From Haemophilus aegyptius (lineage in GTDB: Bacteria > Pseudomonadota > Gammaproteobacteria > Enterobacterales > Pasteurellaceae), in contig NZ_LS483429.1 in the NCBI RefSeq assembly GCF_900475885.1, positions 558,001 to 622,000 on the forward strand: a stretch of 64,000 bases of DNA, written 5' to 3'. The position numbers and the translations under genes are program-made. This document shows positions 9,717-19,015 of the stretch, piece after piece. The notes under the pieces were generated by a model, which was not told the DNA's origin, did not search any database, and was given only the letters and a program-made list of their open reading frames with translations. How positions within the stretch are numbered: the stretch's first letter is position 1; each line of letters starts with the position of its first letter.

Positions 9717-9724
9717 GTTATTTT

Positions 9725-10018
<294 letters not shown>

Positions 10019-10062
10019 TTATAGCCGACAAAAACTTGATTGACAAAAACTAAACAAAATTT

Positions 10063-10857
10063 ATGAAAAAACTTACTTCCATTCTTTCTCTTATTGTTCT
10101 CGTTATATTAGCAATTTGGCAATATTTTACCGATACAACCAAAACTAAACATCAATCATCTTCGCCCGTAATTGAGCAGACGAAGCAAACAAAAGTATCT
10201 GAGCCTAAATTTGAACCTAAATTCGAGCCTCAATTTGAGACAAAGCGGACGGATATTGAAAAAAGTGCGGTAAAAAATCCAGATGTTTTTGCAAACTATG
10301 ATGTGATTATGCGCAATGATCATATTGGGCAAAATGCAAAGGCACCTGTCGATTATTATATGTTGGCATTATCTTGGTCGCCTGGATTTTGTGATATTCA
10401 GCGTGAAAAATATGGCGATCAATTGCCTTATTCCTCTCAATATCAATGTGGAAATAACCGCACTTTTGGTTGGGTTGTACATGGATTATGGCCTCAAAAT
10501 GCAAATGCTCGCGCTGTTTCAGATCATCCTCGTTTTTGCAAAGGCGATTTACCCGCCTTGCCAAAAGGTTTATTAGCACAATATTTGGCGATTTCTCCGG
10601 GCGAGAAATTATTGCAAGGCGAATGGGAAAAACACGGTAGTTGCGCCTTTGATTCTGCCCAGCAATATTTTGCTAAGGAGCAGGAATTATTTAACGCATT
10701 AAAATTACCGAATCAAAAATTAAGTAGAGATGAACTTTTTGGTTGGATGAAGCAACATAATCCACAATTAAAAAATGCGTATTTGAGGGCTAGTCGAAAT
10801 GAATTATTTATTTGTTATGATAAAAAATGGCAGGTAATGAATTGCCAAAGCAAATAA
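10063..10857 (+). CDS. rna: ribonuclease I, RNase T2 family, exported
   Basis: A broad-specificity RNase that would act in the periplasm. It has 264 residues. A hydrophobic N-terminal segment (about 6-22) is a signal peptide or membrane anchor. A charged linker follows, with a repeated EPKF/EPQF unit at about 47-58. The catalytic domain runs from about residue 98. Both T2 active-site blocks are intact: WVVHGLWPQ (His140) and EWEKHGSCA (Glu189, His191). The start is preceded by only a weak ribosome-binding site. The linker is not a standard part of the family. Two uptake signals lie inside the gene. Confidence 0.9.
   Translation: MKKLTSILSLIVLVILAIWQYFTDTTKTKHQSSSPVIEQTKQTKVSEPKFEPKFEPQFETKRTDIEKSAVKNPDVFANYDVIMRNDHIGQNAKAPVDYYMLALSWSPGFCDIQREKYGDQLPYSSQYQCGNNRTFGWVVHGLWPQNANARAVSDHPRFCKGDLPALPKGLLAQYLAISPGEKLLQGEWEKHGSCAFDSAQQYFAKEQELFNALKLPNQKLSRDELFGWMKQHNPQLKNAYLRASRNELFICYDKKWQVMNCQSK
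10201..10236 (+). repeat. three 12-bp units in the RNase linker
   Basis: Three consecutive, nearly identical 12-bp units (10201-10212, 10213-10224, 10225-10236) encode the peptide repeat E-P-K/Q-F. Length changes here would keep the reading frame and change only the linker length. Confidence 0.85.
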
Positions 10858-10877
10858 GAATTTCTTTGATCTAAATC

Positions 10878-10906
10878 GTTACAACCTAGTACGAAGTAGG
10901 TATAAT
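10878..10906 (+). promoter_or_regulatory. pgk promoter
   Basis: GTTACA (10878-10883) and a perfect TATAAT (10901-10906) are separated by 17 bp, about 46 bp ahead of the pgk start codon. A short inverted repeat, ACCTA/TAGGT (10884-10901), lies in the spacer. Confidence 0.75.
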
Positions 10907-10952
10907 ACGAAAAATTTTCAATTTTAATTTTAACTTAACAAGAGGATAGATT

Positions 10953-12113
10953 ATGTCAGTAATCAAAATGACCGATTTAGATTTAGCGGGTAAACGTGTA
11001 TTTATCCGTGCAGATCTTAATGTGCCAGTAAAAGATGGCAAAGTGACCTCAGATGCGCGTATTCGTGCGACCATTCCTACTTTAAAATTAGCCTTAGAAA
11101 AAGGCGCGAAAGTGATGGTAACTTCTCACTTAGGTCGTCCAACTGAAGGAGAATTCAAACCAGAAGATTCTTTACAACCAGTTGTTGATTACTTAAAAAA
11201 CGCAGGCTTTAATGTGCGTTTAGAACAAGATTATTTAAATGGTGTGGATGTTAAAGATGGCGAAATCGTTGTTTTAGAAAACGTACGCGTAAACAAAGGC
11301 GAAAAGAAAAATGATCCAGAATTAGGTAAAAAATATGCCGCACTTTGCGATGTATTTGTAATGGATGCTTTTGGTACAGCTCACCGTGCGCAAGCTTCAA
11401 CTTATGGCGTTGCAGAATTTGCGCCAATCGCTTGTGCAGGCCCATTATTAGCGGCTGAGTTAGATGCATTAGGTAAAGCATTAAAAGAACCTGCTCGTCC
11501 AATGGTGGCTATTGTTGGTGGTTCTAAAGTTTCCACTAAATTAGAAGTATTAAATTCTCTTTCAAAAATCGCTGACCAAATTATTGTGGGCGGTGGCATT
11601 GCGAATACTTTCATCGCGGCAGCTGGTCACAATGTAGGTAAATCTTTATATGAAGCTGATTTAATTCCAGTTGCGAAAGAATTAGCCGCAAATACAGATA
11701 TTCCAGTTCCAGTTGATGTGCGTGTAGGTTTAGAGTTCTCTGAAACGGCAGCTGCAACAGAAAAAGCAGTAAACGAAGTGAAAGATGATGAATCTATTTT
11801 TGATATTGGCGATAAATCAGCAGAACAATTGGCTGAAATTATCAAAAATGCAAAAACCGTTTTATGGAATGGCCCAGTTGGCGTGTTTGAGTTCCCTCAC
11901 TTCCGTAAAGGGACTGAAATCATTTCTCACGCCATTGCAAACAGCGATGCATTCTCTATTGCTGGCGGCGGAGATACTTTAGCGGCTATCGATTTATTTG
12001 GTATTGCTGATAAGATTTCTTACATTTCAACGGGTGGCGGTGCGTTCTTAGAATTTGTAGAAGGCAAAGTATTACCTGCAGTAGAAATTCTTGAAAAACG
12101 TGCGAAAAACTAA
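10953..12113 (+). CDS. pgk: phosphoglycerate kinase
   Basis: Glycolytic enzyme that transfers the phosphate of 1,3-bisphosphoglycerate to ADP. It has 386 residues (E. coli 387). The N-terminal substrate domain has the signature [11 protein letters not shown] at about residues 16-26 and TSHLGRP near 57-63. The nucleotide domain has [13 protein letters not shown] and the C-terminal glycine-rich [16 protein letters not shown] is placed well ahead of the ATG. fba follows after 110 bp, and a hairpin lies in that gap. Codon use resembles that of highly expressed genes, and no uptake signal interrupts it; one overlaps its stop codon. Confidence 0.98.
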   Translation: MSVIKMTDLDLAGKRVFIRADLNVPVKDGKVTSDARIRATIPTLKLALEKGAKVMVTSHLGRPTEGEFKPEDSLQPVVDYLKNAGFNVRLEQDYLNGVDVKDGEIVVLENVRVNKGEKKNDPELGKKYAALCDVFVMDAFGTAHRAQASTYGVAEFAPIACAGPLLAAELDALGKALKEPARPMVAIVGGSKVSTKLEVLNSLSKIADQIIVGGGIANTFIAAAGHNVGKSLYEADLIPVAKELAANTDIPVPVDVRVGLEFSETAAATEKAVNEVKDDESIFDIGDKSAEQLAEIIKNAKTVLWNGPVGVFEFPHFRKGTEIISHAIANSDAFSIAGGGDTLAAIDLFGIADKISYISTGGGAFLEFVEGKVLPAVEILEKRAKN

Positions 12114-12136
12114 CCGCACTTTTCCTCTATAACATA

Positions 12137-12167
12137 TTGATGGTGGCATCAAAAATGCCATCATCAA
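12137..12167 (+). other. hairpin between pgk and fba
   Basis: TTGATGGTGGCAT (12137-12149) pairs with ATGCCATCATCAA (12155-12167) around a five-base loop. No T run follows, so an RNA-processing or stabilising role, or partial termination, is more likely than full termination. Confidence 0.65.
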
Positions 12168-12223
12168 TACAAATTCTTCAAATTGTGGGCTTATCCCGCT
12201 AAACATAAAAAGGAAACACAAGT

Positions 12224-13303
12224 ATGGCTAAATTATTAGATATCGTGAAACCCGGTGTTATAACAGGCGAAGATGTGCAAAAAGTTTTTGCTTATGCTAA
12301 AGAGTATAACTTTGCTATTCCTGCCGTAAACTGTGTGGGTTCAGACTCCGTTAATGCCGTGTTAGAAACTGCTGCACGCGTAAAAGCACCAGTGATTATC
12401 CAATTTTCAAATGGTGGCGCAGCGTTCTACGCAGGTAAAGGTATCAAACCAACGAGTGGTACTCGTCCAGATGTTTTAGGGGCGATTGCTGGAGCGAAAC
12501 AGGTTCATACTTTAGCGAAAGAATACGGTGTGCCTGTTATTCTTCATACTGATCACGCAGCGAAAAAATTATTACCTTGGATCGACGGTTTATTAGATGC
12601 AGGCGAAAAACATTTTGCCGAAACGGGTCGTCCACTTTTCTCTTCACATATGATTGATTTATCTGAAGAGTCAATGGAAGAAAATATGGCAATCTGCCGT
12701 GAATATCTTGCTCGTATGGATAAAATGGGGATGACCCTTGAAATCGAAATTGGCATTACTGGTGGCGAAGAAGACGGCGTAGATAACTCTGATGTTGATG
12801 AATCACGTTTATATACACAACCTTCTGATGTGCTTTATGTTTACGATCAATTGCATCCAGTAAGCTCTAATTTTACCGTTGCTGCTGCATTCGGTAACGT
12901 ACATGGTGTTTACAAACCAGGTAATGTAAAATTAAAACCATCTATTTTAGGTGCATCACAAGAGTTCGTTGCGAAAGAACGCAATCTTCCTGCAAAACCA
13001 ATTAATTTCGTATTCCACGGTGGTTCAGGTTCTAGCCGCGAAGAAATCCGCGAAGCAATTGGCTACGGTGCAATCAAAATGAACATTGATACCGATACTC
13101 AATGGGCGTCTTGGAATGGTATTTTGAATTTCTATAAAGCAAATGAAGCTTATCTTCAAGGTCAATTAGGTAACCCTGAAGGCCCAGATGCGCCAAACAA
13201 AAAATACTACGATCCACGTGTATGGTTACGTAAAATGGAAGAATCTATGTCTAAACGCTTAGAGCAATCTTTCGAAGACTTAAATTGTGTCGATGTTTTA
13301 TAA
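12224..13303 (+). CDS. fba: fructose-bisphosphate aldolase, class II
   Basis: Zinc-dependent glycolytic aldolase that interconverts fructose 1,6-bisphosphate with glyceraldehyde 3-phosphate and dihydroxyacetone phosphate. It has 359 residues, the normal length. The metal-site segment VILHTDHAAKK carries the catalytic Asp110 and zinc ligand His111. EIEIGITGGEEDG provides a further ligand, and FHGGSGSS near residue 265 the phosphate loop. AAAGGA precedes the ATG. It is downstream of pgk, an arrangement shared with E. coli (pgk-fbaA), and ends at a strong USS-type terminator. Confidence 0.98.
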   Translation: MAKLLDIVKPGVITGEDVQKVFAYAKEYNFAIPAVNCVGSDSVNAVLETAARVKAPVIIQFSNGGAAFYAGKGIKPTSGTRPDVLGAIAGAKQVHTLAKEYGVPVILHTDHAAKKLLPWIDGLLDAGEKHFAETGRPLFSSHMIDLSEESMEENMAICREYLARMDKMGMTLEIEIGITGGEEDGVDNSDVDESRLYTQPSDVLYVYDQLHPVSSNFTVAAAFGNVHGVYKPGNVKLKPSILGASQEFVAKERNLPAKPINFVFHGGSGSSREEIREAIGYGAIKMNIDTDTQWASWNGILNFYKANEAYLQGQLGNPEGPDAPNKKYYDPRVWLRKMEESMSKRLEQSFEDLNCVDVL

Positions 13304-13327
13304 TCCACAAAAATAACATAAAATACG

Positions 13328-13353
13328 ACCGCACTTTCGAGTGCGGTTTTTTG
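13328..13353 (+). terminator. fba terminator built from an uptake signal
   Basis: ACCGCACT (13328-13335) and AGTGCGGT (13340-13347) form a perfect stem closed by a TTCG tetraloop and followed by TTTTTT. The left arm is part of an exact uptake signal; the right one differs in its first base. Confidence 0.9.
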
Positions 13354-13369
13354 TTTTAGCGGAGAAATT

Positions 13370-14410
13370 ATGGAAAAGATCTTAGTTATTCGTAACGATA
13401 AATTAGGCGATTTTATGCAAGCATGGCCCGCTTTTGCTATGCTGAAGTTATCGAATCCTTCTTTAAAATTAACCGCACTTGTGCCGAGTTACACAGCGCC
13501 TCTAGCGGAAGTTTGTCCGTTTATTGATCATGTCATTATTGATAGCAAAAAAAATGATAAAACGGATTTCAATCGTCTTGTGCAGGAAATCAAAGCGCAG
13601 CAGTTTGATGGCATGATTAGTTTCTTTTCCAATACCCATAATGGAAAACTCGCTTGGAAAAGTGGAATTAAATATCGCCTTGCACCTGCGACTAAATGGG
13701 TTCAAATTCTCTATAATCACCGTCTAACACAACGCCGTTCTCGTTCTGAAAAATCAGAAGCGGAATACAATCAAGATTTAGTTCGGGCTTTTTTGCAAAA
13801 GCATAATATGCCAGTTGTTGAACCTAAACCGCCTTATTTAATCTTTGAGAAAAGTGCGGTGGAAAATCAGCACGTTTTTTTACAAGAGAGTTTAGGGCTT
13901 TCCGCAAATAAAAAATGGATCTTTGTGCATAGTGGTTCTGGTGGTTCAGCTACGAATCTTTCTTTAGCGCAATATGCGGATTTAATTAAAGGCTTATTGG
14001 CTGAGTTTGATTGCAATATTGTGCTGACAGCAGGGTCTGGCGAAAGTGAAAAAGCCTATGAATTAGCAAATCTTGTGAATGATTTACGCGTAGCCATTTA
14101 CGATAAGAATAAAGGTTTAGTGGATTTTGCTCATTCTTTGGCTTGTGCAGATTTATTTATTGCGGGATCTACTGGGCCATTGCATTTGAGCAGTGCGTTT
14201 AATATTCCGACTATCGGGTTTTATCCAAATAGTCGTTCTTCTCAGCCGAGACGCTGGAAACCGATTAATGATGTCGATAAGCATCTTGCCTTTTGCCCAC
14301 CCGCAGGAAAAGAGACTCAAATGAATTTAGAGTTAATTTCAATAGACAATGCGTTAGCTGAAATATCACTTTTCATACGGAATATGTGGCAAACGAGCAA
14401 TAATATTTAA
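13370..14410 (+). CDS. lipopolysaccharide glycosyltransferase family 9 (heptosyltransferase-like)
   Basis: A cytoplasmic ADP-heptose-dependent transferase of lipopolysaccharide core synthesis is expected from the family. It has 346 residues. The GT9 N-terminus ILVIRNDKLGDFMQAWPAF and the C-terminal donor-site segment FIAGSTGPLHLSSAFNIPTIGFY are clear, with VHSGSGGSATNLSL between them. It follows the fba terminator with its own AGCGGAG ribosome-binding site. I recall this position in strain Rd being assigned to the third heptosyltransferase (orfH), but the acceptor cannot be deduced here. The last 45 bp overlap the converging YczE-type gene. Two uptake signals are inside. Confidence 0.82.
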   Translation: MEKILVIRNDKLGDFMQAWPAFAMLKLSNPSLKLTALVPSYTAPLAEVCPFIDHVIIDSKKNDKTDFNRLVQEIKAQQFDGMISFFSNTHNGKLAWKSGIKYRLAPATKWVQILYNHRLTQRRSRSEKSEAEYNQDLVRAFLQKHNMPVVEPKPPYLIFEKSAVENQHVFLQESLGLSANKKWIFVHSGSGGSATNLSLAQYADLIKGLLAEFDCNIVLTAGSGESEKAYELANLVNDLRVAIYDKNKGLVDFAHSLACADLFIAGSTGPLHLSSAFNIPTIGFYPNSRSSQPRRWKPINDVDKHLAFCPPAGKETQMNLELISIDNALAEISLFIRNMWQTSNNI

Positions 14411-15022
14411 GAAGAATTGAACAACGCTGCCTATGCTGGTGGCGAAAAGGACAGTACCCAAGCCAACGACACCACCAAGTAAAAAACCAAGTAAACAAAC
14501 CGAGATTTCAAGGCTTGAGCGTACCACGTTGATGCTTAAATGAAAACGTTGGCAAATACCAACCATTAATCCGTCTCGAGGGCCCGCACCTAAGTGACAA
14601 GTGAGATATAAAGCAGTTCCAAAACCATAGAGTAATATACCGATCAGACAGAAGATCATTCGTGAAAAAAGTGCGGTTGGCGGCGCCAGTATTTTTGTTG
14701 TGATTCCTAGAAATAGAGCAATAACGATAATATTTAATAATGTCCCAAGCCCAAGGCGTAATTTGAGAGGTTTCCATACCAACATTACTGCGCAACTAAT
14801 TAAAAAAGATGACCAGCCAATATCAAAATTTGTCTGTATTGCTATACCTTGTGAAAGTACAGTCCAAGGTGTCGATCCTAAACCTGATAATACAATAAGC
14901 CCATCTCCAATACCTAAAATAGAAAGAGCAAAAAGTAAGATTGAAATGGTTTTATATTGCGCGGTCCATAATGATGTGGCAGCCCAAGATGTGTGGGGTA
15001 TAACGCGTACTTTTTTCTTCAT
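14366..15022 (-). CDS. YczE/YitT-type integral membrane protein
   Basis: A 218-residue inner-membrane protein with about five hydrophobic segments. The conserved family elements GLGSTPWTVLSQGIA, RLGLGTLLNI and LGAGPRDGLMVGI are visible. The function of this family is not established; YczE in Bacillus affects antibiotic synthesis post-transcriptionally, and no comparable pathway is visible here. Its 3' end overlaps the converging glycosyltransferase by 45 bp. It is divergent from yjjI. One uptake signal is inside (14669-14677). Confidence 0.75.
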   Translation of the reverse strand: MKKKVRVIPHTSWAATSLWTAQYKTISILLFALSILGIGDGLIVLSGLGSTPWTVLSQGIAIQTNFDIGWSSFLISCAVMLVWKPLKLRLGLGTLLNIIVIALFLGITTKILAPPTALFSRMIFCLIGILLYGFGTALYLTCHLGAGPRDGLMVGICQRFHLSINVVRSSLEISVCLLGFLLGGVVGLGTVLFATSIGSVVQFFLNIIARLPHIPYEK

Positions 15023-15157
15023 ATTTATTACCTTTTATATTCCGTTTTATCATAAAAGGAAAGATGCAAAAACAGAAATAATTTTGTCAGTTCATTTATA
15101 TCAAAAACATATTATTTATTTTGAGTAACCGTTTGCATAATGTTTATTTTCTAAAAC

Positions 15158-15173
15158 TGTGATCTTCCTCACA
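15158..15173 (+). promoter_or_regulatory. CRP site upstream of yjjI
   Basis: TGTGA-TCTTCC-TCACA at 15158-15173 is a perfect pair of CRP half-sites with the standard six-base spacer. A plausible promoter follows: TTGTCT (15183-15188), 17 bp, TACAAT (15206-15211). The site centre is about 52 bp before the expected start. This suggests cAMP-CRP control of yjjI-yjjW. It could also act on the divergent membrane-protein gene. Confidence 0.75.
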
Positions 15174-15238
15174 TTTTCAAAATTGTCTATTTTGTTACCA
15201 TTGCGTACAATACAAAACCATTTTCAAAGGGGGATGTT

Positions 15239-16783
15239 ATGTTAGCTTCACTTCAAGATATTCTTGATACGGTTAAAGCCAATAATCTGACTTATCATCA
15301 AAAATTAATGACATTAGGCAATATTGCCGAGCGTTTATTTGATCCTCGCGATTTGCTTGGTTATACCGATGAAGAATGGGGCTTTTTACAGAATCAGATG
15401 ATTTGTGATTTATGTGAAGGTTACGCAATTTATCGTCCTCGTTATATCCTGCCTGATTACAATGTGTATATCCAAAAGGGCTGCGAGTTTTTAGAGTTGC
15501 CGCCTCCAAAAGATCTTGATGAGGCACTTGATGGATTATTGATTCTTTACTCCCACGTGCCATCCATTACGACTTATCCTGTTTATGTTGGGCGTCTTGA
15601 TGTGTTGCTCGAACCGTTCATTACTGATGAAGAAAAAGATTACATAAAAATTAAACGTTTCTTAAATCATATTGATAAAACTGTGCCAGATTCATTCTGT
15701 CATGCCAATATTGGGCCGTATGATACGAAAGCGGGTCGCTTGATTTTACGCGCCGTGATTGAGCTTGAAGCACCAACACCGAATATGACTATTCGTTATG
15801 ACAAATCGAAAACAAGCCGTGAGTTTGCTGAACTTGCAGCAAAAGCCTGTTTGTTGGTTTCTAAACCATCTTTTGCAAACGATGCTTACTATATTTCCGA
15901 TCTAGGCGAAGAATACGGCGTAGCAAGTTGCTATAACGCACTGCCTGAATGTGGCGGTGCCTACACCTTAACGCGTTTACGTCTAGGGACAATTGCTCGC
16001 GCCTGTAAAAGTGCGGATGAAATGCTGAATGAATTATTATCGCGTGTGGCGAAATGTACTCTTTCAACCATGGATAAACGCCACAAATTTGTAGTGGAAG
16101 AAAGTAATTTCTTTAACAGTTCATTCCTCGAAAAAGAGGGATTTATCAAACGCACTAATTTTACAGGAATGTTTGCGATTGTGGGCTTGGCTGATGCCAC
16201 AAATCACTTATTGCAATGTGAAGGCTTAAATGAAACCTTTGGTACGAGCGTTCGTGGCGATGAAATTGCGACAGCGATTATGGATAAATTAAAAGAAATT
16301 ACTGATGCGCACGAAGGAGTTTATGCCGAACGTACTGGCAATCGTTATTTATTACACGCACAAGTGGGCGCAAGTAACCACGAAGAAGACAAGCGTAACG
16401 CACCGGCTCACCGTATTCGTGTAGGCGAAGAACCAACGTTACTTGCACATTTGAAACAGTCTGCACCGTTCCATAAATATTTCCCATCTGGTACAGGGGA
16501 TTTATTCGCCTTTGATCAAACCCATGTAGATCACTGCGATGCAGTGATGGATATTATTGATGGCGCATTTTCCTTAGGCTATCGCTACATTACCACCTAT
16601 TTGAAAAATACAGATTTAATTCGAGTTACAGGTTATCTAGTGAAGAAAAGCGAAGTTGAAAAATACCGTAAAGGCGAAGTCGCATTACGCGATACAACTT
16701 GGTATGGCTCGGGTACGGATGAATGTGCCAACGTGTTTGATCGCCAATTACGCGATGAAAAAGATGTCACTGCTGAAAAATAA
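15239..16783 (+). CDS. yjjI: YjjI-family glycyl radical enzyme
   Basis: Member of the pyruvate formate-lyase superfamily, of unknown substrate. It has 514 residues, shorter than PFL (about 760) but normal for YjjI. The glycyl-radical loop near the C-terminus reads RVTGY, with the radical-bearing glycine at about residue 465. The thiyl cysteine is probably in the GVASCYNALPECGGAY segment. A radical-SAM activase gene follows nine bases later, so enzyme and activase form a unit. Upstream CRP and sigma-70 elements suggest catabolite-controlled expression. AAGGGGG precedes the ATG. Glycyl radical enzymes work only without oxygen. Confidence 0.88.
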   Translation: MLASLQDILDTVKANNLTYHQKLMTLGNIAERLFDPRDLLGYTDEEWGFLQNQMICDLCEGYAIYRPRYILPDYNVYIQKGCEFLELPPPKDLDEALDGLLILYSHVPSITTYPVYVGRLDVLLEPFITDEEKDYIKIKRFLNHIDKTVPDSFCHANIGPYDTKAGRLILRAVIELEAPTPNMTIRYDKSKTSREFAELAAKACLLVSKPSFANDAYYISDLGEEYGVASCYNALPECGGAYTLTRLRLGTIARACKSADEMLNELLSRVAKCTLSTMDKRHKFVVEESNFFNSSFLEKEGFIKRTNFTGMFAIVGLADATNHLLQCEGLNETFGTSVRGDEIATAIMDKLKEITDAHEGVYAERTGNRYLLHAQVGASNHEEDKRNAPAHRIRVGEEPTLLAHLKQSAPFHKYFPSGTGDLFAFDQTHVDHCDAVMDIIDGAFSLGYRYITTYLKNTDLIRVTGYLVKKSEVEKYRKGEVALRDTTWYGSGTDECANVFDRQLRDEKDVTAEK

Positions 16784-16791
16784 TTAGAAAA

Positions 16792-17580
16792 ATGACCGCA
16801 CTTTCTGAGATTTTTGTGCCGTTACATCGGATTATTCCGTTTTCAAATGTAGAGGGGCAAGGCAATCGTTCAAGCATTTTTCTGCAAAGTTGCAAGCTAA
16901 ATTGCTTGTATTGCCATAATCCTGAAACTATTCCTCGTTATACGGAAAATGCGAAATTGGTTAGTCTACAGTATTTGTATGAACAGGTTATGGAGGCAGT
17001 TCCATTTATTCGCGGTGTAACGGTTTCTGGTGGAGAACCCACTATTCATCACAAAAAACTTGTGCCACTCTTTAAGGCTTTACGTTCGCAAGGATTGACT
17101 TGTTATTTGGATAGTAGTGGCTTTTTTGAGTTTGATCGTGTTTGTTCGTTAATTGATGTCACTGACAAATTTTTATTTGATCTCAAAGGCGAGGGCATTG
17201 GCTTGCAAACACTTTGTTTTGATCGGAAAAATCAAGCAGGCATTGTACCACAGCAAGTGATACTAGAACGTTTGCATATAAAAAACGATAAACTGGAGCG
17301 GAATTTGCAAAATTTAGCTGCCTTGTTGCCATTAAATAAAGTGGAAGAAGTGCGGTTGGTTTTTTTAAAGCATTTTTTTGATGCTGAACATTTGGTGGGC
17401 AAAGTTGCTCAACTACTACGAAATTATCCAGACGTGGCATTAAAAATTATCCGTGTGCATAGCAAGGGCGTACGTGATGAAGCTGGGTTATCAGCGTATA
17501 TCCCAAGTGTGGAAGAAACTAATGCGCTATCTGCTTATGCGCGTCAATGTGGAATTAACAAGATTTTGACTATTTTATAG
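16792..17580 (+). CDS. yjjW: YjjW-type glycyl radical enzyme activase (radical SAM)
   Basis: Uses S-adenosylmethionine and a [4Fe-4S] cluster to install the glycyl radical on its partner, here YjjI. It has 262 residues. The radical-SAM motif C34-x3-C38-x2-C41 is in LQSCKLNCLYCHNPET, and VSGGEPT near residue 76 is the SAM-binding GGE motif. No 2[4Fe-4S] ferredoxin insert of the kind found in several activases is visible. The start codon is followed directly by an uptake signal (16795-16803), so codons 2-4 (Thr-Ala-Leu) are encoded by it. The ribosome-binding site is poor, suggesting coupling to yjjI. Confidence 0.88.
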   Translation: MTALSEIFVPLHRIIPFSNVEGQGNRSSIFLQSCKLNCLYCHNPETIPRYTENAKLVSLQYLYEQVMEAVPFIRGVTVSGGEPTIHHKKLVPLFKALRSQGLTCYLDSSGFFEFDRVCSLIDVTDKFLFDLKGEGIGLQTLCFDRKNQAGIVPQQVILERLHIKNDKLERNLQNLAALLPLNKVEEVRLVFLKHFFDAEHLVGKVAQLLRNYPDVALKIIRVHSKGVRDEAGLSAYIPSVEETNALSAYARQCGINKILTIL

Positions 17581-17678
17581 ACGTTTACAAAAAGTGCGGT
17601 GAAAATTCGCCGACTTTTCATAAGAAAACAAGTAGAATAAGCCGAATTTTATTAACTTAACTAATCTAGGGGAATCAA

Positions 17679-18932
17679 ATGAGTGTGTTAAGCAGCATTT
17701 TGGGAATGGTCGTATTAATCGCTATTGCCGTGTTACTTTCTAATAATCGTAAAGCGATTAGTATTCGAACCGTAGTAGGGGCGTTAGCAATCCAAGTAGG
17801 ATTTGCCGCCCTTATTTTATATGTGCCAGCAGGTAAACAAGCGTTGGGTGCCGCTGCGGATATGGTATCCAATGTTATTGCCTATGGTAATGACGGGATT
17901 AATTTCGTTTTCGGCGGATTAGCGGATCCAAGTAAACCATCCGGTTTCATTTTTGCAGTGAAAGTATTACCGATTATCGTGTTCTTCTCTGGCTTAATTT
18001 CTGTGCTTTACTATCTCGGCATTATGCAAGTCGTGATTAAAGTATTAGGTGGTGCATTACAAAAAGCATTGGGTACGTCAAAAGCGGAATCAATGTCAGC
18101 GGCGGCGAATATCTTCGTCGGTCAAACTGAAGCACCATTAGTTGTTCGCCCTTACATTAAAAATATGACCCAATCTGAATTATTTGCCATTATGGTGGGT
18201 GGTACAGCGTCTATCGCGGGTTCAGTAATGGCAGGTTACGCAGGAATGGGCGTGCCATTGGCATACTTAATCGCTGCGTCATTTATGGCGGCACCAGCAG
18301 GTTTATTATTTGCGAAATTAATGTTCCCACAAACCGAACAATTCACAGATAAACAACCAGAAGACAATGATTCAGAAAAACCAACTAACGTACTTGAAGC
18401 AATGGCGGGCGGTGCGAGTGCAGGTATGCAACTTGCGTTAAACGTAGGTGCAATGTTAATCGCATTCGTTGGTTTAATTGCATTAATTAATGGTATTTTA
18501 AGTGGCGTAGGCGGATGGTTCGGCTATGGCGACTTAACCTTACAATCTATCTTTGGTTTAATTTTTAAACCATTAGCATACTTAATCGGTGTAACTGATG
18601 GTGCTGAAGCAGGTATTGCAGGACAAATGATCGGGATGAAATTAGCGGTTAATGAATTTGTGGGTTATCTTGAATTTGCAAAATATTTACAACCAGATTC
18701 TGCAATTGTATTAACTGAAAAAACCAAAGCGATTATTACTTTCGCGCTTTGTGGTTTTGCTAACTTCAGCTCAATTGCAATTTTAATTGGTGGTTTAGGT
18801 GGTATGGCACCAAGCCGTCGTAGTGATGTTGCTCGTTTAGGTATCAAAGCCGTTATCGCTGGTACTCTCGCTAACTTAATGAGTGCAACTATTGCTGGTT
18901 TATTTATCGGCTTAGGTGCTGCAGCACTTTAA
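17679..18932 (+). CDS. nupC: concentrative nucleoside transporter
   Basis: Proton-coupled nucleoside permease of the CNT family in the inner membrane. It has 417 residues and about ten hydrophobic segments. Family motifs visible include [12 protein letters not shown] near residues 148-159 and [13 protein letters not shown] around 326-338, both part of the nucleoside and cation sites. AGGGGA lies eight bases before the ATG. deoD follows after 83 bp, linking uptake of nucleosides with their phosphorolysis, although a USS-type hairpin lies between them. Confidence 0.94.
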   Translation: MSVLSSILGMVVLIAIAVLLSNNRKAISIRTVVGALAIQVGFAALILYVPAGKQALGAAADMVSNVIAYGNDGINFVFGGLADPSKPSGFIFAVKVLPIIVFFSGLISVLYYLGIMQVVIKVLGGALQKALGTSKAESMSAAANIFVGQTEAPLVVRPYIKNMTQSELFAIMVGGTASIAGSVMAGYAGMGVPLAYLIAASFMAAPAGLLFAKLMFPQTEQFTDKQPEDNDSEKPTNVLEAMAGGASAGMQLALNVGAMLIAFVGLIALINGILSGVGGWFGYGDLTLQSIFGLIFKPLAYLIGVTDGAEAGIAGQMIGMKLAVNEFVGYLEFAKYLQPDSAIVLTEKTKAIITFALCGFANFSSIAILIGGLGGMAPSRRSDVARLGIKAVIAGTLANLMSATIAGLFIGLGAAAL

Positions 18933-18950
18933 TTTATCTTAATCAATTAA

Positions 18951-18978
18951 AAAGTGCGGTAAAAAATGACCGCACTTT
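18951..18978 (+). terminator. USS-pair hairpin between nupC and deoD
   Basis: AAAGTGCGGT (18951-18960) and ACCGCACTTT (18969-18978) form an inverted pair of exact uptake signals with an eight-base loop. The following ATTCATTTTTATT is a weak T tract, so termination may be partial. Confidence 0.7.
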
Positions 18979-19015
18979 ATTCATTTTTATTCATTATTAA
19001 AAATAAGGAAAAATT

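Noticed and set aside
14700-15128. 142-codon plus-strand frame opposite the YczE-type gene
   Set aside because: The minus strand encodes a coherent membrane protein with family motifs; the plus-strand frame has no recognisable features or ribosome-binding site.
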